DNA from: Brachionus manjavacas
Lineage: Eukaryota; Rotifera; Eurotatoria; Ploima; Brachionidae
Direction: 5' to 3'
Assembly: GCA_019054805.1 (NCBI GenBank)
Contig: JAHQIY010000004.1
Span: 5,642,001-5,706,000 of the forward strand
DNA length: 64,000 nucleotides
This document shows positions 1 to 10,665 of the stretch, in pieces. A model generated the notes under the pieces. The model saw only the letters and a program-made list of their open reading frames with translations, was not told the origin of the DNA and made no database searches. Each line of letters starts with the position of its first letter. Position 1 is the stretch's first letter. Both the position numbers and the translations under genes were made by a program.

Positions 1-3000
1 GTGTCTAATTTCTTTAATGGCCGATTTCAACTCTTTTTTATATTTTTTAGCAAACAACTGTTTCTCGCTAGTTAGTGAATTATGATGTCTTGGATCAAAC
101 TTAGTTCTTTAGTAAAAAAGTTAATTGAATAATTAAATCAGTTGTTAAAAATACTTCGACTGAATTTTGGGTTCATGTAATTTGCTTGCAACCGGTTTTT
201 TTATTAAACATTTTAAATGTTGTCGGGAATTTTGATTTATTTTTTCAATAAATTCAATTACTTCCGTAATTCTTTGCTAATTAAATTTTCAAATTAGAAT
301 GAAAAAAAAAATATAAGTTTTTACTTTCAATTCAGTTGGATTGTTTTCCGTACTTATGGAATCTAGAATTTTTTTAGATAAACTAAAAATTTCTTTAAAT
401 GAAACCATCTCTTGGTAAATTTTAGCAAACGAAGTTAACAAATCAATGGCATATGAAATGATTGCGGCTTTTGTAGAATCATCCGTTTGAATTTTCTCAT
501 CTAAACTAGTTTTACTCAAACTCAATTCATTCAAGTTGACACTTAATTTTTTTTATTTAATCCCGATCCCAAAATAAATTTCTATTTACCTTTTTTGAAT
601 AATTGAAAGTCTAACTTTACTTCGTTTAAAGGACTCAAAAATAGTTGATAATTCGAAATTACTGAGTGATAAATTTTGGAGTTTGTCCTTTGAATTAATA
701 TTTGCGGCCAGATAAAGAGCACCGTTCAAAAATTGAACGCATTCCGGTATATATCTTTGAGATTTGCTCACAAACTTAAATTTTTTTAATTTATCATTTG
801 TTTTTTTTTGAAACAATTTTTTTAACTTACTTCATAGCAAAGATTGCATAGAAAAAGACCTCGGAATAAATCGCCAATATTTTGTATCTGACTCTGTTAA
901 ACATGAAATTTCAAACTGTTTTTTTTTTTTGCAATTTTTAAAATACCTGTATGAGATAGCGGGTCATGATTAATAAACATGGTGTAATTATTTGATGTCT
1001 AAAATCTGATGTAGGAAAAATGCTCGATATCAATTTAAAAGTGAAAAGCTTAAAATTCAAATTTTTAAAATAGTTTTATTGATGCAATAAATTAATATCT
1101 CTTATTAAAAATAAATGAATAATAATTTATATAAAGTTCTAAATAATTTAGGTCTGAAAGATTTTTTGAGATTTTTTTAACCTCAGCTATCTGAAAAACA
1201 CACCTTCATTTCTGAACAGGGTTGAATAAATTTTATGATAAAATTTTTTATTTATCAATTTTATGAAATTTAGAACTAAATTAAAAAATTCAATAATTGT
1301 TATTCTGAAAGTCTTAAATTGTATCCCCTGTTAATTTATTTAAAAAATTTATCACCTAAATTCAGCTTTGAAAATCATTTTCAAAAAATTTTTGTATATT
1401 TTAATGTGTTTTTATTATGGAAATTTTTTCTAAGGTTGAATTTGGATTAAATGTATCAGAACCAAGTTTTGAGTTTTAGAAAAAAAGCTAATGATTTTAT
1501 TTTATTTTAGCTCTAAAATTCACTTTACCCTTATAGTTTGTTAATTTGCTTAGCTAACCTTTTATCAACCTATAAACAATTAAAAACAAAATACCTAATG
1601 AAGAAAATTTTGACCAATTTTTATTAAAATTTACCAAATTTTAATTTGATTTGGTATGATTTTTTTTGTTAAATCCAAAATCAAAAAAATCAAAAATTTA
1701 AATAATAATTTTTTACTTACAGTATCTAACTGTGGAATTTTGCGTTCATTTATTTTAAGATTAAGATAATCTTTGTTTAAGTTATCCAGGATTCTTTTAA
1801 ATAAAGCGATATATGGTGATGGATCTTTTTTGGTAGACTTATTGCCATATTTGTAAGTAAAGTCAAATATGTAATTAGTCAATAAATTTGCCAAATTGGT
1901 ATCGATTGAAATATTTGACGGAGATTTGAATCTGAACATTGACTGATAGTAGGAAATCAAGTGTTCGGTCAAAAGACATATTCTTTTTTTGTTATTTTCA
2001 TCTCTTGAAGGATCTAGTTTTTGAATCAAGGATTTTAAAAAAGTATCAAATTGAGGGCAATCGACTGATTTTTGATCCATTTTTAAACAAACATTTTCGA
2101 ATTCTTTCAACCATTTTTCATTCTTGAATTCAACAAAATCTGATTTTAGGACCGATTCATTTTCATCTCCAATATCTTTTGCTGAAATAAGCTCTTCTAC
2201 TTTTTCGTTGTCAGAATCTTCAGTTTGTTCATTTTCTGATTCTCCAACCTCTTCTTCTTTAGCTTTCTTTTCCAATTCTTCATTTATTTTTTTGTTTTTC
2301 ATTGCTACTTCTTGTCTTCTAAACATTTCTAAATATTCCGGATCATCAAATTCAATGTCATCAGGTGATATGTGATTAGCAGGAGTTTTTTTCAAAGAGT
2401 TCTTTTTTTGCTTTGGATCTTCTTCTACTGATTCTTCAACCTCCTTGTTCATGCGTTCCTTTAATTCCTTTTCATTTTTGCTCAAGGATTCCACCCGTTC
2501 TTTTTCAATTTCTTCTGATGTTTTCAATTTGTTTGTGGGCTAAAAATTATTTTAGCACTAATTGTTTTATTAATAATTAACAAAATTCAAATACCTGAGC
2601 TTTCTCAGATTCGAATTGTAAAGACCTAACTAAAACATCATACTCGTCTGCTTTCGTTTTTTTTTGTTCTTCTTCTTTTTTTAAATCACGATTCATTCTA
2701 CCAATAAGTGGTATAATATTTTTCCATTCTTTGTCCAATTCTTCGGTCATATCCAAAGTTCTATCTTTTTCTTTTTGTTTTTCGTACTAAAAATTTATTC
2801 AGAATTTATCTTTTTTTCAGAAGAAAATAATTTACTTTTAGCATTTTTGACTTGGCAATCATTTCTTCGATCCACTCTTTTCTATTTTTTTTCTTACCCT
2901 CTAGATCTTCAGAATTTTCGTTGAAACCACCAAAGAAATTTTTGGACACAAACTCAGCTAATTTTAAAATTAATGAACTAATTTTCCAAGATTTTAATTT

Positions 3001-3491
3001 AAATATTAACCATTTATTTTCCCTTTATCTGGATCATTTTCATCATCTTCATCATCATCGCTTAGTTGAACTCTTTCAAAGCGTTCAATTTGAGACAAAT
3101 TTTGTCCATAATGAGTAAGCTCAACTTTGTTGCTTGGATTATCAAATTCATCATCATTCAAGTTGAATTTATTTATTTTCCTCGATTTCTATCATTCAGA
3201 TATTTATTGATTATTTGAATTTATAAAATATTTTTGATTAATTTTACTTGTCTTTCAGCCACAAATCTTTTAAACATTTTGTCTTCCAAAGACATATTTT
3301 TGTCATTTTCTCCGATACGCTTATCATTGAATGTATTACCTTTAAATTGATTCTTGTACTCAACAAGAAGAGTTTTTACTCTCTAGAAAATTAGAATAAT
3401 GAAGGTTTTTTGCAAAAAAAAAACACTTTAACAGTAATTACCTTATCATGCGCCTTAAACGACATTTCTAGTGACCAGCAAATTTGAATAT
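1..3491 (-). CDS. NOP14: NOP14 nucleolar protein (3' end off the window)
   Basis: Nucleolar protein of the small-subunit processome, needed for 18S rRNA maturation and 40S export. Twelve exons read on the minus strand: 3442-3491, 3248-3382, 3011-3188, 2836-2957, 2595-2786, 1721-2539, 947-1048, 831-893, 590-774, 325-541, 155-276 and 1-106. Every junction has GT/AG and the phases agree, giving about 763 codons against roughly 850 for the family. Family landmarks in order: RVKTLLVEYK, SLEDKMFKRF, ELTHYGQNLS, DEYDVLVRSL, LKTSEEIEKE, FPTSDFRHQ, LFRGLFLCNLC, SKSQRYIPE and the C-terminal FDPRHHNSL with AIKEIR. The middle is an acidic, charged segment. The first exon, with a conserved NPFE-type motif, was not found upstream of 3491; an internal ATG at 3464-3466 is the only start I see. 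The last few residues lie left of base 1. Identity is very secure; the N terminus is not. Confidence 0.93.
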
Positions 3492-3779
3492 CTACAATTG
3501 ATAAATAAGAAAAATTAATCTTCAAGTTCCTTTTTTTTAATAATAATTCAATTTAAGTGAGCACATGTGATGGATTGATTCAACTGCATTTTAACTAAAT
3601 ATTTAAAAGAAAATTTTAATATTTTTTATGCGTTGATTTAAAATTTGTCTGGTTTAAATTTAACAAAAGTTTTAAAATTCCAAAAAATTGATTTATCTCA
3701 TCTGAATCGATTTAAATAATTTAGAACTTAAAATAATATCCATGGAAAAGTGCCTGGAGAATCTGCTTATGTTTAAAAG

Positions 3780-4400
3780 GCTACGAATACATATTTTTTA
3801 TGAATCCCCAAATATTAGTAGATTGCTTAATATTAGAGCTTGTCGGTTCAGATAGGATTTCAACAGATGGTAAAATATTGTTCTCCAAGGTGTTGATGTT
3901 GACAAATTGATTAATAATAGTATAAATGTTGCATATACCAGAGCCCCATATACCGGTTGAATCTCTACCATTTTGTTACCTTGGTAAAAAAAACTTCGGA
4001 TTAAACTTCTCATTTTTAAACCTTTTGACTATTACTCTTGATTTACGATTAAAGACTTCAAAATTGGACTCGTCACTAAAAATAACTCTGCAACCATCAT
4101 TTACTGTCTAATTAGTGTCTCTGTTTCGCCACTTATATCTTTTTTGTCTATCTTTTATGTTAAGAATCGGTTTTCTGACCACTGTATGAGACTGTTGATT
4201 TTTTTTTGGAGAAATTTCATTACAATATAGTTACTTATCCTAAGTCTTACAATTAAAATCAGTGGCGAGTTTTTGAAAGCTAGATGTAGGGTATTTTCTA
4301 ATCTCTCTAAAATGTAATTAACATCCCTAAAAGTTAGCCTCCGAGGTCTACCAGAACGACTTCGATCAGTACCAGTCTCTTCTTATCGTTTTTTAGTTGA
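3780..4400 (-). mobile_element. Tc1/mariner transposase relic
   Basis: Reading the minus strand across several frames gives successive Tc1-type transposase motifs: GRPRRLTFRDVN (the GRP hinge after the DNA-binding domain) near 4340, VIFSDESNFEVFNRKSRV (first catalytic Asp region) near 4080, then GIWGSGICNIYTIIN and NINTLENNILPSVE near 3900. Stops and frame changes interrupt it, so it is dead. No terminal inverted repeats were identified. Seen: the motif string and its order. Family assignment rests on the DESNF and GRPR patterns. Confidence 0.75.
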
Positions 4401-5009
4401 AGAGACACATATAACAGATACATCTAACAGATCTCATTTTGCTTTTGGTCTCCACCTTTTAGTAGACCCATGATCTGCCATTTTAGTGGGCTTGACACAT
4501 TTTTTGGCAAAATAAATAATTTTGGTAATGTGATTTTGAAAGGACATTTAAATAAATAGAATAAATAAATAAAAATAAAGTAAAGAATATAACAAAATGT
4601 AAAGAAGGTTAAAAAAGATACATTGAAATAGGTTTCTACACGTGACACATGTTTGCATAGTTTAAGCTTCAGGAAGAAAGAGGAAATAGTAAGGTAGAAA
4701 TTACACAATGGAGTTGGGTATTCAATATATCTTGATTCGAAACTTTTTTTGTATTCCTCCACTAGTCTGACAACCAATGGAATAGAATGACTCAGTCCTG
4801 TCCCAACATATCTCTCACTCAACTCAAAAAGCCGATTCGATATTGTAAGTAATTTAGGTTTATTAAAAGCCTCACGATTCACGATGTTGGAGGGATTATC
4901 ATATTTTAACTTTAAGATAGATCTGACTGCTGTATTCTGAATTGCTTTTAGTTTTTTGATATTATTTTCTGAAAATTGAATTCAAGCAAGGAAAAGAATG
5001 GACTAAAAT

Positions 5010-5150
5010 CTATTTATTTGTCTTCTGTACTGAGCTAGAATTCCTTCAGAATAAATTATAAAAATAATAAAAACAATAATAGAATTAATAAAATAAGATC
5101 AAATAAGAATAAAAATAAAGTAAATAAAATTGAATAAAAATATTGTAAAA
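5010..5150 (-). repeat. hairpin-tailed retroposon 3' end
   Basis: Minus-strand copy of a short repeat. On the sense strand it reads CTGAAGGAGCTTTAGCTC-like sequence (here a diverged GAATTCTAGCTCAG), then GTACAGAA and an (AAAT)n tail. Better copies are at 23640-23710 and 55755-55960. The same sequence forms the 3' end of LINE copy B at 29190, so it is most likely a LINE 3' UTR. Here it is inserted in LINE fragment A next to a SINE. Confidence 0.6.
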
Positions 5151-5155
5151 ATTTA

Positions 5156-5461
5156 TCCGTATAGCCGAATGGTTTGCGTGTTAGTCATGCTAGAAGAGGA
5201 TCGAGGGTTCAAAACCCACTGAGGGTGAAAAAATCTTCAAAATATCTCTGCAATACGGGACGAATGTTTAAACCTCTTTCATCATAAAAATAGGGGCACC
5301 AGTTTAGGCTGGGTAATAATTGCGGTGTAGATGAACATCTAGGTGCAGTAGCCTCTGTGTCAGATCGGAGCCGTTTCTCAAAAAGATATATGAAAAGGAG
5401 ATGAGTGCCTCCACTCCTATTATATCCTATTACTCCACTAGGATATAATAGGGACAATTAT
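5156..5461 (+). mobile_element. tRNA-derived SINE, full-length copy
   Basis: The 5' head has an RNA polymerase III box A (TAGCCGAATGG at 5162) and a box B-like GGTTCAAAACC near 5208, spaced as in a tRNA gene. A body follows (CTCTGTGTCAGATCGGAGCC, then GAGATGAG-GCCTCC), and it ends CCACTAGGATA..TAGGGACAATTATAA. Related copies with the same body lie at 15139, 26993, 36250 (minus) and 48621. This is the longest copy. It sits inside a LINE, with AAAT on both sides as a possible target duplication. Confidence 0.8.
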
Positions 5462-5750
5462 AAATTGATCCGACTAAAGATTTGTATAAATTTCCTAGTT
5501 TATTTTGATTAAAACCCTATTATATATAGCCTCGTATTGCCGCGTTCTTTAATTTCGTCTACCACTATAGTAAAATTTAACTTAGAATCAAATTTAATAC
5601 CAAGAAACTTGATTTCTTTTTTGGCTCACTATTCTGTTTCCATAAATTTTTAAGTTTAGATTATCACTCTCTTTTTTGTACCTAGAAAATACTACTGAAA
5701 ACGACTTTTCGAGTGATATCTTCATTTGACTTATGGAGCTGGAGAGTATT

Positions 5751-6458
5751 AAAATTAAGCAGTTTAGGAGCACAATTTATTCAAAATTAAGAGAATTGTA
5801 AGAATTAATCTTAAAAGTGTGAAAAAAATATTAATTAATTAATTATTAATCTTTTGATTATCCGAATTTCTAAACTTTTAAATCGACTTTTATTTTTTTA
5901 TTTTTATAGGAAGTTTTTTGATTATAAATATTTAAGAGTTAATTATATTTTTATGCCGAGTGTGATATATCAAATTGTAGAAAAAAAAACTCTGCCAAAT
6001 AGGGTTTTTAATTTTTTTCTTATACATTCATTTTTTCGTCAAATTCAATAAATAAACAATTTTAGATAAATAAATTTCAAAATTTTTGTAAAATACTTAA
6101 TAAGAAATGTGATGATAATGAAAATCTTAAAATTGAACCCCTCTACTTCCAAAAAGAAAATTGGAAAACAATTGTGTGGAAATTTAAAACATAATTCCCA
6201 GAAAAAATGCATATATTTTATTTAAAATTAGTATTAGTAATTTTGGTTAATAATTAGGCAGGAAAAATCACTTAGAATGTTAATAATATTTTATTTTGTT
6301 TTTTTTTTTAATAATTGAGCTAAATCTGAAATTTTGTTTTTAATCAATATATAAAAATAAAATTAGTATTGTTAACATGTTATTTTTAAAAATAGAATCA
6401 GAATTAGAGATTTTGAAAATAAACATGTAATTTTTAATTAGATGTTGATTTTTTTTGC
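5751..6458. other. AT-rich intergenic stretch
   Basis: Between LINE fragment A and the flavin monooxygenase stop codon. I see only AT-rich sequence. The plus-strand open frame at 5854-6051 consists of F, Y, N, K and L codons without domain or splice context and is not called. Confidence 0.5.
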
Positions 6459-8066
6459 TTAAACTTTATTGTACAATCCTTTTGGTAAAATATAAAATTT
6501 TGAGAATTCCTTTACTATATCTTCCAAAGATATTTCATTCCAATTTTTATCTAAAACAAAGTTTCGTTTATTCATTTCATTAATTTCTTTTAAAATATCC
6601 ATGTGATTTTCACTTAAAAAAAAATGATTTGATGTGACTGCTGTATTCCAAAGGATTTCATACAAAACAGGATCAGTTTTTCGGATGTTTTCAATATCAG
6701 GCATTTGACCACTTGCTTTTGCCAATTTCTCAATAAAAATCGCATGCGATCCATGGGTATACTGTACCCTAATATTTTCTTGACGTCTTTTTTCCTCAAT
6801 TTCTATTTCTTTGACCATAATTTCACGTTGGGGTAATTGTGTTTTCCCAGTGAAGATCCTACAAGCCCAGCTTGCAATCAATTCATCACCTGTAAAATAG
6901 GACCCTTCGGCTTGACCCACAAACGCTAGATTCTCTAGGTCTGGATGAAATGCACATTTATAGAGAATAATGGAAAATTTATAATTTTGTCTATTGTCAA
7001 ATTTTAAAATTTTCAGAATATCAGAATCAAAAAAGTCTGTAACTAGTTCATATCCTGTACAGTAAATAATTGCATCGGCCAAAATCTCTTGTCCATTTTC
7101 CAAAATAATTGACTTTTCCTTGAATAACTTGATTTTTGTTTTGACTGGTATAATTTTGTTTTCTTGAACATGTTGAATATAATAGTCGGATATAGATTTT
7201 AAAAGCACTTGATTAGGAATTTTTAAGTCAACAAATAAATCTGGATGACTTTTAGTCTTATCGGTTTGATAAGGAAAAATTTGATATAGCATTTTAATTT
7301 TTTGTTGTTCGAGTTCTTCTTTGGTGATGGTTGAATCGCCAAAATTAAAAGAGCGACTATTTAAACCAATATCAACCGGAAGAATTTTAAATTCTGGTCC
7401 TGGACAAGTCTTGAATTTAATTAGCCGTGGAGTAACGAGATATGTTCTTGGAAAAACATTAGTCACTGATTCAGCATGTCCTACTAAAGATGCTGATATC
7501 TCAGTACCACTCAATGAACATCCAACGACGACGACATTTTTGTCTTTGAGTTGTGGATCTTTAAGTGAAAACGAGGAGCTGTGAAGTTGAATTCCATTAA
7601 ATTGAGACGAATTTTCAATATTGGGTATTCTTGGCTTTGAATGCAAGCCAGATGCAACTATTAAAAAATCAAAGACTGATGTTTGCCTTGAATTGCTTTT
7701 TAAATCAAGTAAATTCAGTTCCCATTTTTTATCACTTAATTGTTTGACTTTGTCAACTCTTACATTAAAGAGAATGTGTTTTGGCAAATCAAATTTTTTG
7801 GCATAAGAGATCAAATATTCTTGAACTTCTTTTGCTTCTGGAAAAATTGGAATATTTTTCGACCATGGGTGGTCATGGAACATCATTGTGTATTTTGAAA
7901 TGTTGGAAAAGAGACCTTCCCATATGTGAGTTCCATTTCCGCGTGACCATAATCCACCAATTTGATCCGTGCGTTCGAAAATAGTTGGCTCAAGTCCATT
8001 TTCTAAAGCATACTTTGCGGAAACAAGACCAGCTCTGCCAGCACCAATTATAGCTATTTTTTTCAT
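6459..8066 (-). CDS. flavin-containing monooxygenase (FMO family), intronless
   Basis: 535-residue single-exon protein. Class B flavoprotein monooxygenase that should use FAD, NADPH and O2 to oxygenate a nucleophilic N or S on small molecules. Seen: FAD Rossmann motif GAGRAG at residues 8-13, the FMO fingerprint FxGxxxHxxxF (FNGIQLHSSSF, around 155-165) and the NADPH-binding motif VVVVGCSLSG around residue 180, followed by an ATG-like motif region (IIYCTGYE). Length is normal for animal FMOs (about 530). There is no clear C-terminal membrane anchor, so it may be soluble. The ATG at 8066 gives MKKIAIIGAG, which fits the family start exactly. Most other genes here are cut by many introns and this one has none, so a retrogene or a gene acquired from microbes should be considered. 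The substrate is unknown. Confidence 0.92.
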   Translation of the reverse strand: MKKIAIIGAGRAGLVSAKYALENGLEPTIFERTDQIGGLWSRGNGTHIWEGLFSNISKYTMMFHDHPWSKNIPIFPEAKEVQEYLISYAKKFDLPKHILFNVRVDKVKQLSDKKWELNLLDLKSNSRQTSVFDFLIVASGLHSKPRIPNIENSSQFNGIQLHSSSFSLKDPQLKDKNVVVVGCSLSGTEISASLVGHAESVTNVFPRTYLVTPRLIKFKTCPGPEFKILPVDIGLNSRSFNFGDSTITKEELEQQKIKMLYQIFPYQTDKTKSHPDLFVDLKIPNQVLLKSISDYYIQHVQENKIIPVKTKIKLFKEKSIILENGQEILADAIIYCTGYELVTDFFDSDILKILKFDNRQNYKFSIILYKCAFHPDLENLAFVGQAEGSYFTGDELIASWACRIFTGKTQLPQREIMVKEIEIEEKRRQENIRVQYTHGSHAIFIEKLAKASGQMPDIENIRKTDPVLYEILWNTAVTSNHFFLSENHMDILKEINEMNKRNFVLDKNWNEISLEDIVKEFSKFYILPKGLYNKV

Positions 8067-9280
8067 GTCTAAATCAACAATTTAATTTTTATATTTCTTG
8101 AAAATTTTTTAATTTAGCCTTGAGATTATTTTTTGTTTTTGATAAAATCCTCGAATTTTATACTCAACAGATTAGATATAAAGTTCATTGATCAGAATTT
8201 TTTCTAAAGTTTTCTTGAATTTAATCAAGAGTTTTGTCAAACTTTATTTTGATGTTTATTTTGAGAATAAGTGTAGATTGGGCAAAGTTTTGTTTAATTT
8301 TTTTCACTAATACATAATTTATTGAATTAGATTAATTAAATAATAAGAAAAATATTCTTCGCTAATTTTTGTCTCAGAGCCCTTAAAAAATTTAAATATA
8401 ATTTTAGGAGCGATTTTAAACTAATGTTGCCATGTTGGTTAATTTGTCTTAAATTGACAATAATTTCATTTTTATGATTTGAGGCTTCTTCGGCAAAAAA
8501 AGAAATTTGGAGATTTTAAATTCTATTTTATTAATTTTTCAAACATTATTAAAGCTAATCTAGATTCTTCGATTAAATTGATTCGATAAATGTGCAAGTA
8601 GAAGCTTAATTAGTTTTATTTAAATTACGATTTAAAACGATACATTATTTCATCAAGGATAGAAGTGAAGACAAATTTTATTTAAAATTTAATGATAAAT
8701 CTTAAAATCTGAAATAAATTTTTTAAATTTTGTCATAAAATTTTGATATTGAGCTGTAAAGGATGTTAAAAAAGGCCAGATTATAATTATGTATTAGGAA
8801 TATTATTAATTAAGTAAAAAGATTATGAAAATTCAACAACTAATTAATCAAAATTAAGCCAATTAATGCCTGACAATTACAAGTCTAAGATTACTGAAAC
8901 AGTTAATCCATCAATCATGATTGTAATTAATAATGATTGATTGTGAGAATCATATCCTAGACCATGCTGAGCCATTTTAATAAGATTTAGAAAGAGATCT
9001 TCAAAAATTTCAATGCCACAGATTAAATTAAATTTTCAAATCACTTGAGTAACTTCTATTGTTATTTCAACTATTATTGAATAACGAAATCGAAATATAA
9101 GCATATAGTAAATATAAAATTCAGTGTATTTTTTAATTCGTTTTTTTGAACTCTGTAATTAATTGTGATTTTAGCTTTTTAACATTTTTACACTATATTT
9201 AATTGAAAGCAAATAAAAAAAAATTAAATTATTTTTTTTAAATTAATCTAAATTTTGCAAAATTAAAATTGCTAACAAGA

Positions 9281-9365
9281 GGATTGAAAAGAAGGCTATG
9301 CCATTCGGAGCTGCCCTGGAAATTCCCCTTTCCTAAATTATCTTTTAAATAAAAAATAAATAATT
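9281..9365 (+). repeat. short retroposon tail repeat, copy 1
   Basis: Family with core GATTGAAAAGAAGGC..CCATTCGGAGCTGCC, then AATTCCCC and a TTTTAAATAAAAAATAAATAA tail. The AT-rich microsatellite-like tail suggests the 3' end of a non-LTR element or SINE. Four other copies lie in the window (9670 minus, 10225 minus, 25262 plus, 25485 plus). Confidence 0.6.
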
Positions 9366-9669
9366 GAAAGCAAATCGTGAAAAATTTATCTTTGTTTCGA
9401 AAAAAAAATTAAAATCGAACAATTCTCTTATTTCTATTTTTTAGACTTTAAAAGATTTGAAGTGATTAATATAAATAACACAAAAATCTTAAAATATATT
9501 TAAAAAAAAAATCCGATCTTTAATATTTTTTTAAGATTAAATAAAACCATTAATGGCTCAAAATTATTTTCTTTTACTTTTTATTATTATTATCAAAACT
9601 AGTTAAAATAGGGCTAAATGGGGAGTTCATAAATTTTCTTCTTTTAAAACAATTAAAAAATGATTAAAA

Positions 9670-9740
9670 TTTTGCGGGGGATTTCCCCAGGTTAGGTCTG
9701 AATGTCTTAGACCTTCTTTTCAGTCTTGATGAATAAAAAT
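9670..9740 (-). repeat. short retroposon tail repeat, copy 2
   Basis: Reverse-strand copy: read on minus it gives CTGAAAAGAAGGTCTAAGAC, then ATTCAGACCTAACC and GGGGAAATCCC. It matches the GAAAAGAAGG core of copy 1 and has diverged in the middle. Confidence 0.5.
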
Positions 9741-10224
9741 TCTGAAAAGTATATTAGCAGATTATTATTTTGTAAATTTATATAAACCTGATCTATCAAA
9801 TGCTTTTTATCTTTTAAAAAAAATAAATCCCTCTCTAAAAATTGGTCATTTAAATAATGTTTTATTTAATTTATTATCTGATTGACTTATTTTTTATTAA
9901 TAATTCTAGAAGAAATTGTATTCAAAATGGGGGAAAAATAAAATTTTTGACAAAATTTCGTTTTTTTTTAAATTTAATCAAAATATTTTAAATGCGCAAT
10001 CAGATTTCATCACAGATTATTAAATATTTATCACATTTTAAAACTTTATTTTTAAACTTTTTCGAAAAGGTTGTTATTTTTTAATCTATAGTAATTTAGT
10101 TACACATTTAAAATGTTCTGATCACATTTAAAAAATGAAATTTGGTCAAAAATTTAATTTTTTCTAAATTTTTGAGAAATAATTTTTTGTTTTTTTGAAA
10201 AATAATTTTTATTTTTTGAAAAAT

Positions 10225-10290
10225 AATTTTGAGATTAACTCCAGGGTGGTTCCGAGTGGCGTAGACACTCTTTTCAGCCCTTTTGTTCGG
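10225..10290 (-). repeat. short retroposon tail repeat, copy 3
   Basis: Reverse-strand copy: read on minus it gives GGGCTGAAAAGAGTGTCTAC, then GCCACTCGGAACCACCCTGG, keeping the CGCCAYTCGGA core of the family. Confidence 0.5.
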
Positions 10291-10617
10291 AAATAAAAAG
10301 TTTAATTGAGCACCATTTTAAAGTGAGCCTAAAGGAGTCTTAAATTTTGTTTGATATGTGGTTTTGTTAGAGTATTCGTAAATTTCTTTGGCAATTTGCA
10401 ATTCTTTGTAAATTCGAGTGTTTAACAAAGAACGATTTCTAAAACTTTGGACTGTTTTTTTTCATCATTTTTTCATTATCAAAAAAATTTTTTTGTTAAA
10501 GCTTTCAAGAACTACTCTCTGATGATTTAAATAAATTTGCATTTTAAAACAGAATTATTATCAATTTGCATAAGCCATTTTTCAGGGCTGTTTAATTTTG
10601 GTACATTATTAATGTTT

Positions 10618-10665
10618 GACCGGTTGCGACCACCGATTACATTGAATAAATAAATTTTTAGCCTA
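10618..10665 (+). repeat. LINE-like 3' end (family ending TTGAATAAATAAAT)
   Basis: GGTTGCGACCACCGATTACA followed by TTGAATAAATAAAT. It resembles the minus-strand ends at 14500-14560 and 46675-46735, which likewise have a short hairpin followed by TGAATAAAT or an ATT microsatellite. Taken as a severely 5'-truncated non-LTR copy. Confidence 0.4.

Larger units (their letters stand above)
4550..5750 (-). mobile_element. non-LTR retrotransposon fragment A (3' part), interrupted by a nested insertion
   Basis: Minus-strand 3' part of a LINE. The portion 4620-4960 encodes the C-terminal tail of a reverse-transcriptase ORF (for example RLFELSERYVGTGLSHSIP and VRLVEEYKKSFESRY). A second portion, 5461-5750, aligns with sequence that is contiguous with it in the copy at 29190-29790. 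Between them, at about 5010-5460, sit a retroposon tail and a SINE, so this copy was split by a later insertion. AT-rich tail repeats lie near 4560. The protein is broken by the insertion and by stops. Confidence 0.72.

Noticed and set aside
5209-5457. 82-codon minus frame across the SINE
   Set aside because: Lies entirely inside the SINE; non-coding retroposon sequence.
7321-7984. Plus-strand frames over the flavin monooxygenase
   Set aside because: Antisense shadows of a conserved enzyme frame.
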